A stretch of DNA of 64,000 nt from Argyresthia goedartella (GCA_949825045.1 OX463836.1:9503829-9567828); one strand, 5' to 3'; positions 33,051 through 43,830 are shown, numbered from the stretch's first letter. Notes: a model not told the origin generated them from the letters alone. Made by a program: numbers and translations.

Positions 33051-33298
33051 TGCAGTTGTAGTGGCCATAAAAACCTTTTTTTATTTTTTTATCTGCTAAT
33101 TGGGTGAGATAGTCACGATAGAGGACCAATCACCCGCCTGTGGTTCAGCAGGGTGGGACGCCTGCTGAACCACAGGCGGGTGATTGGTTGCAGTTGTAGT
33201 GGCCATAAAAACCTTTTTTTATTTTTTTATCTGCTAATTGGGTGAGATAGTCACGATAGAGGACCAATCACCCGCCTGTGGTTCAGCAGGCGTCCCAC
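33051..33298. repeat. templated foldback duplication
   Basis: Bases 33051-33152 and 33189-33290 are identical over 102 bases. The 36 bases between them (33153-33188) are the exact reverse complement of 33263-33298. This is the footprint of template switching during replication or repair. No coding content. Confidence 0.9.
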
Positions 33299-33562
33299 CT
33301 CATAATCATAATCATTTATCTTCTAAAGCGAACTCTACAGGCATAATTCAGCAAAGTTCTCATCTTACAGGCTGTCCCTAAATATTTCACTTGCTGACTG
33401 TACTTCTTAAAATTTCTTGGTGGTGGAACAATTTTAATATTAAATAAAACATTATGTTCATGTGTTCTGGAGTGGAAAGATTTTTGTAGTTAAATGGCAT
33501 AAGCCTACTGAAAAAATATACATATTCTCTATTGTTAAACTCAAGCTGATAATGTGTCTGAC

Positions 33563-33845
33563 CTGAACCCTCCAGAAATTCTGATTTGACAACAGTGGCT
33601 GCTGGTTGATCATTGTTGTCATAGTCTTGTGGTTCTGCCTTGATCACAGCTAGTACTGGTACCTCATGTATAAATTCTTCCTTCGAGGGAGTGTCACCAG
33701 GGGCCAGCTCCTCATTGTTACTAGGGGCAAGCCCCTCATTGTTACTAGGGGCAAGCCCAACTGTCGGTATAACTATTGTACTGACTCGGCTGTTTTGCAA
33801 GCGCGGCATTCTACTGACCCCGCCCGACAGACAAGTCGACAGATC
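33563..33845 (-). CDS. ZAD zinc-finger gene B, exon 2 (linker)
   Basis: Acceptor TTGTTGCAG at 33846, phase 0. The exon encodes LSTCLSGGVSRMPRLQ, then a run of APSNNEGL/E units and acidic KAEPQDY-type motifs. The donor GTCAGA after 33563 is weak but leaves phase 1, the phase expected for the finger exon. Reading through the donor, the frame continues another 58 codons to a stop, so use of the splice needs proof. Confidence 0.7.
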
Positions 33846-33932
33846 CTGCAACAATGAATATGCATCACATCCTGAACGCCATCATGGGAACTATTTAGAT
33901 TTGGCTTGATAATAAGCCATCGTTGAACATAC

Positions 33933-34223
33933 CTCAGTGGGCAGCATGAGGAGAGTCGGCTGCAGTATCACGAAGCACTCCCGTACTTGCTGGGTGAAGT
34001 GGAACGCTTTCTTCAGCAGAGCCTCGCACTCCCAGCAGAGCAGCGGAGACGGGACACTCACAGACAACGAGCACTGGACATCACTCAGAATATCCTTGAA
34101 ATACTTTATCAGCGCCGGGTCTGTGATGGTCTTGTTCGTCCGTCCGCCACACAGACACCCCATACACAGCAGTTGGTACACCACATCACACTTGCTGTCC
34201 TCACTTGTAACGGAATACTCCAT
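33933..34223 (-). CDS. ZAD zinc-finger gene B, exon 1 (ZAD domain)
   Basis: ATG at 34223, MEYSVTSEDS, with CMGC and CWEC zinc pairs as in gene A. The donor GAG|GTATGT lies after 33933 and the intron to 33846 is only 87 bases, against 3.5 kb in gene A. The open frame extends 42 codons further upstream without a stop, but gene A starts at the same Met. An 87-base intron beside a strong domain match makes this a credible gene. Confidence 0.8.
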
Positions 34224-34768
34224 TCCGTTAGGAAGTTTTATTGTAAAAGTAAATTCGGATTCTCGTACACAAAACAACGATCGATCAAGCAAGTCGTTAA
34301 TAATGTACTCTGTGGTCCGTCCAAACAATGCCAGCGCACAGACTATCAAGACTATTGTACTCTGTGGTTTATTACTTTCTCTGTGTTGGATAAGGCAAAA
34401 ATATTTAAGGAGTAGGCAACCCTGTGTTTGTTGTTGTGCGGTGTGGGCGAAGAGACTAACTAATTATGTGTACTCTCTGTGGCAAAGAGTAACCCTATTT
34501 AACTTAGTCCGTGATAATAAGTATTAATTTATTTCACGTTCTAATTTACAAGAAATAAAATATGTATTTTTTTCGCTCTCTCGCTTCACACTGCAAAGCT
34601 TTGAATTAGCAGGTCGATTTTTTGCTTCTCTATAACCGAAAACCTCGTCGATTTCATCATCTGCAGCATTTCCCAAGTCTTCCCGGGGGTCAGAGTGTCG
34701 CTAAGGGGGCGGAAGTTTTATTTCACCAAGCAAGTGTGGCATTTCTCCGTGGTACTGCAGCCGCTACG
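34224..34768 (+). promoter_or_regulatory. divergent promoter region and 5' untranslated exon of gene C
   Basis: Gene B starts at 34223 on the minus strand and gene C lies to the right on the plus strand. A good donor, ACG|GTAAGT, ends a possible untranslated exon at 34768 and an acceptor opens gene C exon 2 at 34862, 93 bases later. No TATA box is evident. Confidence 0.45.
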
Positions 34769-34861
34769 GTAAGTGCTGGGTATTAGTTTATGGTATTTAT
34801 GATCACACTAAATCTAAATAGTTCCCATGCCATAGGTGATGATGAATATTTATTGTTACAG

Positions 34862-35112
34862 GATTGCCTGTCGCTCAGGGTGAATTGTGAGTTGCGGAGC
34901 TGTCGAGTTGGTAAGAGTTGACATGGCAGAAGAGCTTGCCTCTAGTGACTATGAGGGGCTTGCCCCTAGTGACAGTGAGGGGGAAACAACCTTGGAGGAG
35001 GAATATGTCCATGAGGTGGCCATCAAGGAAGAACCACAACAAGTTTATGAAGTATGTGGTAACAAGGACCCGCTAGCTGCTGCTGTTAAAGAAGAATATC
35101 AGGATGATGCTG
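34862..35112 (+). CDS. zinc-finger gene C, exon 2 (linker, no ZAD)
   Basis: Acceptor TTGTTACAG at 34861; donor GCTG|GTAATG after 35112, phase 1. The probable start is the ATG at 34923 (GACATGG), giving MAEELASSDYEGL, then SDSEGE units and KEEYQDDAG. It is closest to gene A exon 2. The part upstream of the ATG is related to the paralogues but frame-shifted (a TGA in that frame at 34881), so gene C has lost the ZAD connection and must start here or be a pseudogene. Confidence 0.6.
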
Positions 35113-35154
35113 GTAATGCACTGTTTTATGTAAGAACCAAAAAATGTTGAAGCA

Positions 35155-35210
35155 TTAGTCTCTTCCTGCCTCGTAAAGTCTAAGGACTTTAAATGGCAGG
35201 AAGAGACTAA
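35155..35210. repeat. 56-base near-perfect hairpin
   Basis: TTAGTCTCTTCCTGCC pairs exactly with GGCAGGAAGAGACTAA; inside, TAAAGTC pairs with GACTTTA around a four-base loop. Three mismatches in total. It lies in the gene C intron, 42 bases after the donor. Confidence 0.7.
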
Positions 35211-35384
35211 GGAGAATAGGCTGAGAATTAGGCAGTTTTATTGAATTAGAACTGTATATCCTACAGCTATAGGATGACACAACAAATGAAAGTGAGAGAC
35301 AGAGCTATTTGACATATTACCTTTGTTGGTCCTTACTGCCAAGTTATCACTATGATAATATTTGCCTATGTAAGGTTCATTTAG

Positions 35385-35560
35385 TATATTTCGTATATAT
35401 TTTATTGTACAAGAAAATTCACATTACAAACTTATAGAAAAGACATTTTACAAGGGCAAGCTTCTAACAAGAGATTTCTTCCAGCAAACCCAAGATGATA
35501 AGGATAAATTACATAGCAGTGACAGGTAGACCCTTGCACACAAATAAATGTAAATAACAT
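35385..35560 (-). repeat. LINE/SINE 3' tail with AGAGAT hairpin
   Basis: The CCCAAGATGATAAGGATAAAT and GACAGGTAGACCCTTGC words are shared with 43670-43830. It is read on the minus strand. Confidence 0.6.
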
Positions 35561-35819
35561 AAATAAGTGTTTTTACTTAACTACTAAATATATAATAATA
35601 ATAATAACTGATGTATAGAAGAACATAAATTTCTTATATAAAAGTACATATTATAAATAAACGATAGGTACTTACTTAGTAAATCCCTAAGTTTACGAAA
35701 GAGATAGATACTGCTCCTTTACACGATTTTTGAAGATAAATACAGATGGACTGTCCCTGATGGCACAGGGAAGCATGTTCCACAGCCATTTTAACTCCCT
35801 ACGATAATGTGACACATGG

Positions 35820-36240
35820 GTCAAACTTTTCATAATTTCTTTATTGCACACAAATGATATAAATAAAAGTTACATAAAAATACAAAAAAAACTTTCGCAG
35901 TGCGAAGATGAAACAAATCCCGAGATTTTTAAGTCACTCTAGTTTTTTCAGCTCCTCTTCGTTAGCGCTAACCCAGCAGATATCAGCATAATCAATCAGC
36001 GGAAGGAGGAGGGATTGAGTGAAGATAATCTTCGTTTGATGTGGTATGAAGTTCTGGAGTCTTCTCAGTGAGTGAAAAGTAGCGAAAAAACGCATAAGCA
36101 GTTGCTGTAGTTGATTTAAAAAGTACTTGGATCCCAGAATCATAGCCTGGGATTTACTGGGGTTAACGAGCAGTCCAAAGGACAATGCCCATGTCCTGAT
36201 ATTTTTGAAGTCAGCGTTTTCAATAAATGTTCTCAAATGC
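35820..36240 (-). mobile_element. LINE reverse transcriptase fragment, minus strand
   Basis: SFGLLVNPSKSQAMILG, then FHSLRRLQNFIPHQTKI, then SLLLPLIDYADICWVSANEEEL match the LINE at 39402-42340 closely. About 25 codons are lost in the middle. It ends abruptly beside a second fragment on the other strand. Confidence 0.75.
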
Positions 36241-36339
36241 GGCAGCTTACTATATTACCCGATATTATTTCATCACTTTATTATAAATATTAATATATTC
36301 TGATTCCTGGTCGCTGAGACTCACATTCTTTATTATCTG

Positions 36340-36860
36340 TTCAATATCTTGGAAAATCTGAGCTACCCCACCTTCGAGATGGTTTTGAGTGTATGGTATT
36401 TTTTGGGAGCTCGGCACCAGAGATCTTAATTTTGCCACTCCGCGGCCTAACAAAGCTGCATATAAACACTCTAATAATTTGCGGGCGACTTTGGAATGCA
36501 CTTCCTTGCAATATAAGAGACAGTGCTGCTCTTTTCGCCACACTACACAGTACTACCTCTCTCTTTCGTAAGTTATTGTATATATATTATGATATGTAAA
36601 GTTTATGTAGCAATGTATCAGTTATTATTTAGTAGGTATTTACTGTCTGTATTTTATAGGTATTTAATTTATTCCTAGGCATTTTATTGATTAAATTATT
36701 TATTGTGCACTGCTTACCCTTTTATGATACTATTTACTACAATGCCTTGGTTTGCTGGAAGAAATATCTTTTTAGAGATAAGCTCGCCTTTGTATATCCA
36801 TTTTCTTTTAATGTAACTGCTGAAATATTTGTGTGCAATAAAGAATTATGAAAATATTTG
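36340..36860 (+). mobile_element. LINE 3' end fragment, plus strand
   Basis: Matches the last coding part and the 3' end of the LINE at 39402-42655 (from NILKN to the tail GCTGGAAGAAATATCTTTTT, AGAGATAAGCTCGCC, CAATAAAG). It is head to head with 35820-36240. Confidence 0.75.
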
Positions 36861-37014
36861 TATCATATCGAATCTGTTTATAGAAAATAAAAATAATATA
36901 TAAAAATACAAATGAAAAATGAAATATAATTTGAGAGCTGTCATAAACATAGACTTGAAACACAGTCCACAGGCTGCAGCCTGAGCAGTGAGAGTGGACT
37001 TGGAGACCTTCAAT

Positions 37015-37110
37015 ATACTTTATTGCACTTAAACAGTGAATACAAAAAAATCAAATAGGTAGGTAAAGGAAAAAACTTGTACAAAAGCGAACTTACAGCA
37101 GCTAAACAGC
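37015..37110 (-). repeat. LINE/SINE 3' tail, short
   Basis: CTTTATTGCACTTAAACAGTG to AGCGAACTTA is the minus-strand tail of the same family as 8625-8760, cut before the hairpin. Confidence 0.45.
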
Positions 37111-37204
37111 TGAGATATTGTCTTTATACTTTTCTAATTTTACTGGTTTGATGTGACCAACCAACCAACTTAGCCTATATAAATATGCATTTAATTCTTC
37201 ACAG

Positions 37205-37788
37205 ACGAACCCGCTTTGGAAATACTTAAGAGGCCGATTTATGTCTGCCAAGACACCACAGTAGCTACAACATCCAACTTAATTTGTAAGAAAGTTGTTA
37301 CAAGCCAGAAATCAAAAGTTCATGTGCCAACTGACACAGGTCCAAAAATCGAAAATTCACTTTTGAAATTGCACAAGACATTGTATACTCCTAAGGAACT
37401 CTTGAAGTGTTTAATTTGCCAGAGAGGTTTTAGTACCAAAGGTAAATTGACAGTTCATATGCGAACTCATATTAAGAAGGAAAGAAACAAGAAACCTACA
37501 AAGAGTTCAGTTTGCCAGAAAGATTCTAAGAAGAAGAATGAAATGATGGTTTGCACTAGAACTCACAGCGAGAAGAATCACTACAAGTGTGTAATTTGTC
37601 AGAAAAACTTTAGTCAAAATGATAGTTTGAAGAAACACATGAAGACTCATAGATGTGATGGTGAGAATCCCTTTTACGTAACATACTTACAACACAACAT
37701 AGCATCACGCCTTTTCCAAGTTGGGGTGGTAGAGGCACAACACTCTAATATTACAATACTACCGAAGATAAACCAATACGGTATTTGA
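37205..37788 (+). CDS. zinc-finger gene C, C2H2 exon (weakened)
   Basis: Acceptor TTCTTCACAG; the first two bases complete the codon left by 35112. After a basic leader, finger 1 (CLICQRGF...H-x3-H) and finger 3 (CVICQKNF...H-x3-H) are intact. Finger 2 has lost its first Cys and first His (SSVCQKDS...CTRTH). The frame then runs about 36 codons without fingers to a TGA. Compared with the eight-finger exon at 19135 it is short. Gene C may be a decaying paralogue. Confidence 0.6.
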
Positions 37789-37948
37789 CTGTTAATCCAA
37801 AGAGATACTTTTTAGGAACTGTGAAACGGTAATTTTGTTCACGAGTTAGAAATGCAAGTATTTCATAGATGAAATACTAGCATGTGACGTCACAATCGAA
37901 TGATGTCTTTTTTTACACAAAATTGAGCTTATAAAATACAAATGTCAC

Positions 37949-38331
37949 CGTAAGATAGTCAAAACCGTTAGTTGATAAACTAACGCGGTAGTTGATCAAC
38001 TATCGGCAGATAGTAAACCAGACCGAATAGGGTTTAGAATTTACGTTTCATTTGTTCTTGTTCACATGTCAACCTAACACGAAGACTATTCGGAGGCTTC
38101 GCTGCGCTCGCCCCGTCTAGTCTTCACCTGTGCTACCGCAGTGTTTGCCCTGGTATTTCGTTTATAATTCAAGTTTAAACCAGTTTACTATGTAACAGTT
38201 TTAACCGTTAGTTTATCAACTTACGCGTCATGTAGTAAGTAGTACGCTTCAGTTTACTATCTTGCGAAAGTTGACTAACTAACGAGAAAAAAAACGTCAG
38301 TTTATCAACTAACGGTATTGACTATCTTACG
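37949..38331. repeat. 383-bp MITE
   Basis: The terminal inverted repeats CGTAAGATAGTCAAWACCGT... run about 37 bases with two differences. Subterminal copies of GTTGATCAACT and GTTTATCAAC add further inverted structure. It contains the hairpin module at 38081-38125. The same ends occur at 8609. Confidence 0.75.
38081..38125. repeat. hairpin module shared with 56175-56218
   Basis: GAAGACTA pairs with TAGTCTTC around a TTCGCTGCGCTC loop, preceded by CAACCTAAC and followed by ACCTGTGCTACCGCAG. The same frame of words surrounds a differently sequenced stem at 56175-56218. Confidence 0.6.
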
Positions 38332-39401
38332 ATAGACAATTCTGATATTGTCAAACGTTTTTGTTAAGGCGACGTGAGTTCAGGAATACGCTTATTTGAA
38401 TAATTTATATATAATTGAACAACTTCAGTTTGGTTTCCAGAAATTTTACATAGAAATCTTAAGACCTTTCTGCAGGGTCAACAGCTATTCAAAACACGAT
38501 TAAGCACTTTTGGCTCGATAGAATAAAATAGCAAATATAACTATTCAATTCAATCATCTTTTGAAACGAAAATTATGCCAAAATTTGCATAGTTTGAATT
38601 ACGAGCGTAATCAGCTATTACTTTATAAATTAAAATAATTTTAATTAAATAATAAAAAAAAACAGCGATTTGCGGCCGCGCACTCCCGCGGCCCTCGATC
38701 GCTCTCAGCCTTCACTTCAGTGCTCCGCGAGCTGCGTTCTAGGTTTGACCTGTGCCGCTGTGCTGTGCGCCCGTTCGTCGTTTCATAAAATTGGGTAAAA
38801 AAATAAAAGGAAACGTTCAATACTTCGTCACCTCGAGACTGTGAGAGATAATGGAAAGAAAACAGGTAGGTAAGTTTTCTAATTTATGTTAATAATTATG
38901 TATTAATATCAAAACAACTATGTAATGTCAGTCAATGTTATGTCAAGTGATAGTCTGTGGTCTAATGTCATCAATTGTCATCACGGAACGTGCGGGGCGT
39001 GTTCCACTCATGATATGAAGTTGACCTGTATGTTCACAGTCCGTCTCGTTCCTGTTCGCTTGATTCTCGACACTTATTCTTTTTTCTCTTTATGTTTATA
39101 ATAACAACTTTATGTTAAGTTGTTCCATACTCTGCCTGCCTGCATATTACCCATAAGTGAGCGAAACGAAATGTAGGTCACGTCACACTCAAACAAAGTA
39201 ATGATTGTCAGCGTTTTGTTCATTGCGTTTTGCTTGTTTGTTTTGTCTGTGTTGTTTCAAACCTTTAAGGTAATATATTATTTCCCAACAAGCTCAGTGT
39301 GTCTGTTTTTTGTTAGTGTTTAACCTCGTAAGGGAGGATATTATAGTTTAGTTTTATATTTATTTTATAGCTATTGTAGTATATTTATTTATTTATTTTA
39401 A
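38332..39401. other. LINE 5' region and flank, non-coding
   Basis: AT-rich to 38660, then a GC-richer block (GCGGCCGCGCACTCCCGCGG) that could be the 5' end of the LINE starting before 39402. No frame recognised. Confidence 0.35.
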
Positions 39402-42340
39402 ATGGATATCATAAACAATTTCACAGACAGTTTTTTCTCTAGCTCTTCTAACGGCGACTCTCTTGGTTCAGGAGGTGTCGACTCCCTTGCGGACGCATCA
39501 TTGTCTAGCAATCTGAAACGAGTGTTCAACAAGTCGGAGTTCAATTTCAATGTCGTTCATATTAATGCCCAAAGCATTCCTGCTAGTTACGCTGATCTCC
39601 TGGAAGCTTTCAGTGATCAGATTATGACATGGTATTTTTGTATCCGAATCATTTCTGAAACCATCTCTTCCTTCCTCCATGTGTTCTCTGCCAGGGTTCA
39701 GGCTCTATCGCAACGATAGGACAGGCAAAGCAGACGGCGGGGTTGCTATCTACTTACGTTCTGACATTCCGTGCAAAGTCATCTGCCACTCGCCAAGCCT
39801 GCACTCTGGTTCAGCTGAGTATCTCTTCCTTGAGATCAGCTTGCACCACAACAAAATTCTTCTGGGTGTATATTACAGCCCCTCACTTCGTATCGATTAC
39901 TTTGATTCTTTTGAATCTCTACTCAGTGACTTGACTCCTCTCTATAGTGACACTCTCATTCTCGGTGATTTTAACACCTGTCTCCTGAAAAATAACGCCC
40001 GCTCTGCCAAACTTAAATCTATTGTAAATTCCTCTAACTTACATATTCTTCCCCTTGACGCTACTCACTTTCAACCGCACTGTATTCCCTCCCTTCTCGA
40101 TCTCATGATTATCTCCAACATAGCCAAGGTGGCTGCTCATGGCCAGCTTAATGCCCCATTCTCCTATCACGATCTGGTGTATGTTTCATACAAAATTAGG
40201 CTCCCTAAGCGCAAAGTCAAATTCCTTGATATTCGAAGCTTCAAAGGTGTGAACCTCGATTCCCTGAAATCAGATGCCTCATCTGTCGATTGGACCCCCG
40301 TTGTAACTGGTGAGACCGTTGATGACAAAATCCTGAAGTTCAACTCAATTGTCCTGGGGCTGTTCGACAAGCACGCACCAATGAAAAAGGTCAGGGTAAA
40401 ACATTTTCCTGCTCCGTGGTTGACAGACGCTATCAAGCGTTTAATGGCAAAAAGAAACCGTGCGAAGGGGCGATATAAGAGAGACCCAACCGATAACAAT
40501 CTCCTAACATTTAAACGCCTTCGAAACCTATGCAACCGCATGTGCCGTGACGCCAAGCGACGCCACATCTATGAGCGTATAGAAATGTACACCCCAGCTC
40601 AGGTCTGGAAATTTCTTAAAACCCTTGGTGTTGGCAAGTCCCAGGAATTTTCTTCAGGTGATGTCGATCTCAACGGTCTTAACCAGTTCTTTTCTTCTCC
40701 CCCCTCTCGTGATAGACCCCGCCACAAAGCAGGCAACCCTTCGTCATCTACGGTTGAAGGCTGCAGTCTGTACCTCACCGTTCAACTTTAGTCTCGTTGG
40801 AATCGGCGCAGTTAGAAAGGCAGTGCTAGCGGTCACATCCAAAGCTGCTGGTGGCGACAACGTCAGCCATCAGATGATCCACAGCGTCCTTGAAGAGTTG
40901 CTCCCTCCAATTACCCACATCATAAACTTCTCTCTATCAGCTAGATCTTTTCCTAGTCTGTGGAAGAAAGCTCTTGTCATCCCACTGACCAAAAATTCCA
41001 ATCCCTCCTCCTTCAAAGATTACAGGCCCATATCTATTTTACCTATTCTCTCCAAAGTCCTTGAATCCATTGTCCACTCCCAACTCACCTCCTACCTTTC
41101 ATCAAACAAACTTCTCAATCCTTTCCAATCTGGCTTCAGACCAGGGCATAGTACTACCACAGCACTCTTAAAAGTCAGCGATGATATACAGCTAGCCATG
41201 GATCAGAGGTTGGTTACGGTGCTGGCCCTGCTTGATTTCAGCAATGCCTTTAACTGCGTCGATTTTGACATTCTTGTCGCTATATTAACATCGCTGAATG
41301 TCTCCTCCCACGCTCCTGGCTGGTTCGACTCATACCTGAGAGGTCGTCAGCAGCGCATTAAGTCTGAAGAGACCGAAACTCAATGGTGTGATCTTTCCTC
41401 AGGAGTGCCTCAAGGTGGTATTCTCTCTCCTCTTCTTTTTTCAGTCTTTATAAACTCCATCTCCGACGTCCTCTCTTCTTCGTATCATCTGTACGCAGAT
41501 GATCTACAAATTTATCGCCACTTTTCCCCCTGCGATGTAGTTTCATCCGTGGAGGCACTGAATGCTGACCTCGAGAATGTGAAAGACTGGGCCTCATCAT
41601 ACGGGCTGTTAATAAACCCGAATAAATCACAAGCCATGATTTTAGGAACCAGGCACACTCTTTCCTTGTTACAAAAACCCATTGTTCCCGTATCATATAA
41701 TGGCATCACAATAGAGTACACAGATAAGGCGAAACACCTTGGGGTTATTTTTGACAACCAGCTGTCTTGGTCTCCACATGTCAGCGAGGTCAGCAGACGG
41801 GTCTTTGCGTCTTTTCACTCCCTCAGGCGTCTGCAGTACTTCTTGCCGCGGCAGACCAAAATCACCCTTGCTCAGTCCCTTCTCCTGCCGCTAATCGACT
41901 ACGCCGATGTCTGTTGGGCGAGCGCGAACGAAGATCTTCTGAACAAACTCGAACGACTTCAGAATCTCGGGATTCGGTTTATCTTCGGGCTGCGCAAATT
42001 CGACCACGTCTCTCAATTTCGCAAAGAGTTGGGGTGGCTTCCGATTCGTCGTCGCCGAGACTCCCATATTCTTTTTTGTCTTTTCAATATATTGAAAAAT
42101 CCGCGCTACCCCAGCTACCTTCGAGACCGCTTTGAGTATCTCTTTTCAGGAGATCGGCAACGGAGATCTCACACGGTCTCACTCTTAGCCACTCCAAGGC
42201 ATACCACTTCCGCATATGAGCACTCCTTCAGGTTGCAGGCGGTCCCACTGTGGAACGCACTTCCTTGTGCGATAAGAGACAGCCCGACTCTTTTCGCTTT
42301 CAAAAACCGGGTAAAAGAGCACTTCCTCTCTCTTTTGTGA
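39402..42340 (+). pseudogene. LINE endonuclease/reverse transcriptase, two frameshifts
   Basis: The N-terminal leader and NVVHINAQS start the APE domain; after a one-base shift at about 39640 it continues (GGVAIYLRSD, LLGVYYSPS, LILGDFN, SLLDLMI, YHDLVYV). The linker has FKRLRNLCNRM. After a second shift near 40710 the polymerase follows: KDYRPISILP, QSGFRPGHST, LLDFSNAFNCV (first Asp), SSGVPQGGILSPLLF, YADDLQIY, KHLGVIFD. The tail has WNALPCAIRD and ends at 42340. The catalytic residues are intact; the total would be about 980 residues. Confidence 0.85.
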
Positions 42341-42655
42341 TAGTTGTAGTATGTATATTATTATTATATGTAAACTTTATGTACAGGTTTATGTATGTAT
42401 TGATACGTATTTAGTAGTTTGTTAGATACGAGTATGTATTTTATTTACCGTATTTTATAGAAATGTAATTTACTTATATGTATTTTATTATTGTTTAGAT
42501 ATTGTGCACTGCCTACCCTTTATTGATAAAATTTCCTGTCATGCCTTGGTTTGCTGGAAGAAATCTCTTTTTAGAGATAAGCTCGCCTTTGTACATATGT
42601 CTTCTCTTAATGTATCTTTTTTAAATAACTGTGTTCAATAAAGAATTAAGAAATT
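39402..42655 (+). mobile_element. near-complete non-LTR retrotransposon
   Basis: A single long coding region (endonuclease plus polymerase) with two frameshifts, a ~310-base 3' end with the shared hairpin tail, and AATAAAG. No ORF1 is seen upstream. It is the best copy of the LINE family that left fragments at 20765, 35820 and 36340. Confidence 0.85.
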
Positions 42656-42915
42656 ATGAAAAAACTGCTTTACTACGGTAATTATAATGCAATTCCGAAT
42701 GGTAGGTAATGTACATTTTTGTTGACGCGCAAAGCAATACGATAAACAATATTTAATTATTTATGTGTTGTCAATAAACAATAATCTTACGTTTCGCTGT
42801 TTTATTTGGTCGGTCCACAATAAAGAAAATGACAAGGAAATATCTATAACTTCGACAACATCAAATCAGTAAGTGGCAATTATAATATTTTTAATAGTTT
42901 TTTAAAGAAAAATAT
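42656..42915. other. no gene recognised
   Basis: AT-rich flank of the LINE, no supported frame. Confidence 0.3.
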
Positions 42916-43018
42916 AAAAGGGGCTAATTGGAATTGAGGGGCTAATTGCAACTAATAGAAAATGCAGCCAAATCTCTGCAGTTCCAATTAGCCCCTCAAT
43001 TCCAGTTAGCCCCCTTTT
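42916..43018. repeat. foldback element of GGGGCTAATTG repeats
   Basis: The left arm (42916-42953) and the right arm (42980-43018) are inverted copies with about four differences; each arm itself holds two GGGGCTAATTG units. The loop is about 26 bases. Confidence 0.75.
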
Positions 43019-43281
43019 ACCATTAATTAATTAGTATATTCCAGAACAATGTAAAATAATCATAGTTAGAAGCGAATATCTTGTGTGGATTTCCAAACCC
43101 AGAACTACTCCGATGTTCGAATTTCGATTGTTGTATAGTGACAGTGCCATCCCGCTCAACGAAATATAGTTTGACAGGAGGCCGAGAGGGACGGCACTAT
43201 AAACGATACGGGAGTCGCCTACACCGGGAAATAAACACAGTGTATGAAAATATCAGTAGAACAACTATTTGAGTAATAATG

Positions 43282-43360
43282 TATAAATACTAGAGTAGGC
43301 GCGCAAACTGACTTTCTTGCAGCTATAAGTAGAGTGAATTCACTCAACACCAATTCAGTC
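43282..43360 (+). promoter_or_regulatory. candidate core promoter upstream of the THAP-like frame
   Basis: TATAAATA at 43282-43289, a second CTATAAG at 43323-43329, and TCAGTC, an insect initiator, at 43355-43360, 33 bases after the second box. The THAP-like ATG follows at 43418. Confidence 0.4.
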
Positions 43361-43417
43361 TGTGCCAAGCGATTGCCAAGCCATGACGCTTTTGATGCGA
43401 GAGTAAGAAACTAAATA

Positions 43418-43654
43418 ATGTCGTCATGTGCTCGGTGGTACTGTAAAAACCAAAAACCAAACCGTACAGACCGAAAAAGCCGAGGAATAACTTTTCATAT
43501 TAATTTCCCTGTATTATCAGTAAAATACGCATATTCAATAATATTTTGTGAATTACATAAATCAACAAAGCGACAGCCATGTTTTCTCTTTGAAAATCAA
43601 AGAGTAACAAGATTTTTACATGCAGATGTGACATTTCCGAATACCAACGTTTAA
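43418..43654 (+). CDS. THAP-like exon or short gene
   Basis: The ATG frame starts with SSCARWYCKN and GITFHINFP, the C-x4-C and F.FP pattern of a THAP N-terminus. After FP a possible donor, CCT|GTATTA, occurs, where THAP genes are often split. The rest of the frame (EL.KSTKRQPCF) is not typical. No partner exon was found to the right, so it may be a fragment. Confidence 0.4.
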   Translation: MSSCARWYCKNQKPNRTDRKSRGITFHINFPVLSVKYAYSIIFCELHKSTKRQPCFLFENQRVTRFLHADVTFPNTNV

Positions 43655-43669
43655 TGCACGTCATGTATT

Positions 43670-43830
43670 TTGTAAATTTTTATTGCACATGAAAATTCAC
43701 ATTACAAAGGATGGAAAAGACATTTACAAAGGCAAGCTTATCTCTAACAAGAGATTTATTCCAGCCCCAAGCCCAAGATGATGAGGATAAATTTCATAGC
43801 AGTGACAGGTAGACCCTTGCGCAGAAATAC
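43670..43830 (-). repeat. LINE/SINE 3' tail with intact AGAGAT hairpin
   Basis: Minus strand: AATCTCTTGTTAGAGATAAG forms a perfect ATCTCT/AGAGAT hairpin, followed by GCTTGCCTTTGTAAATGTC and CAATAAAAA. It is close to 35385-35560. Confidence 0.65.

Noticed and set aside
33937..34527. 196-codon plus-strand frame across ZAD gene B
   Set aside because: Antisense shadow; the minus strand has the ZAD cysteines and matching splice sites.
40167..40568. 133-codon minus-strand frame in the LINE
   Set aside because: Antisense of the endonuclease-linker region.
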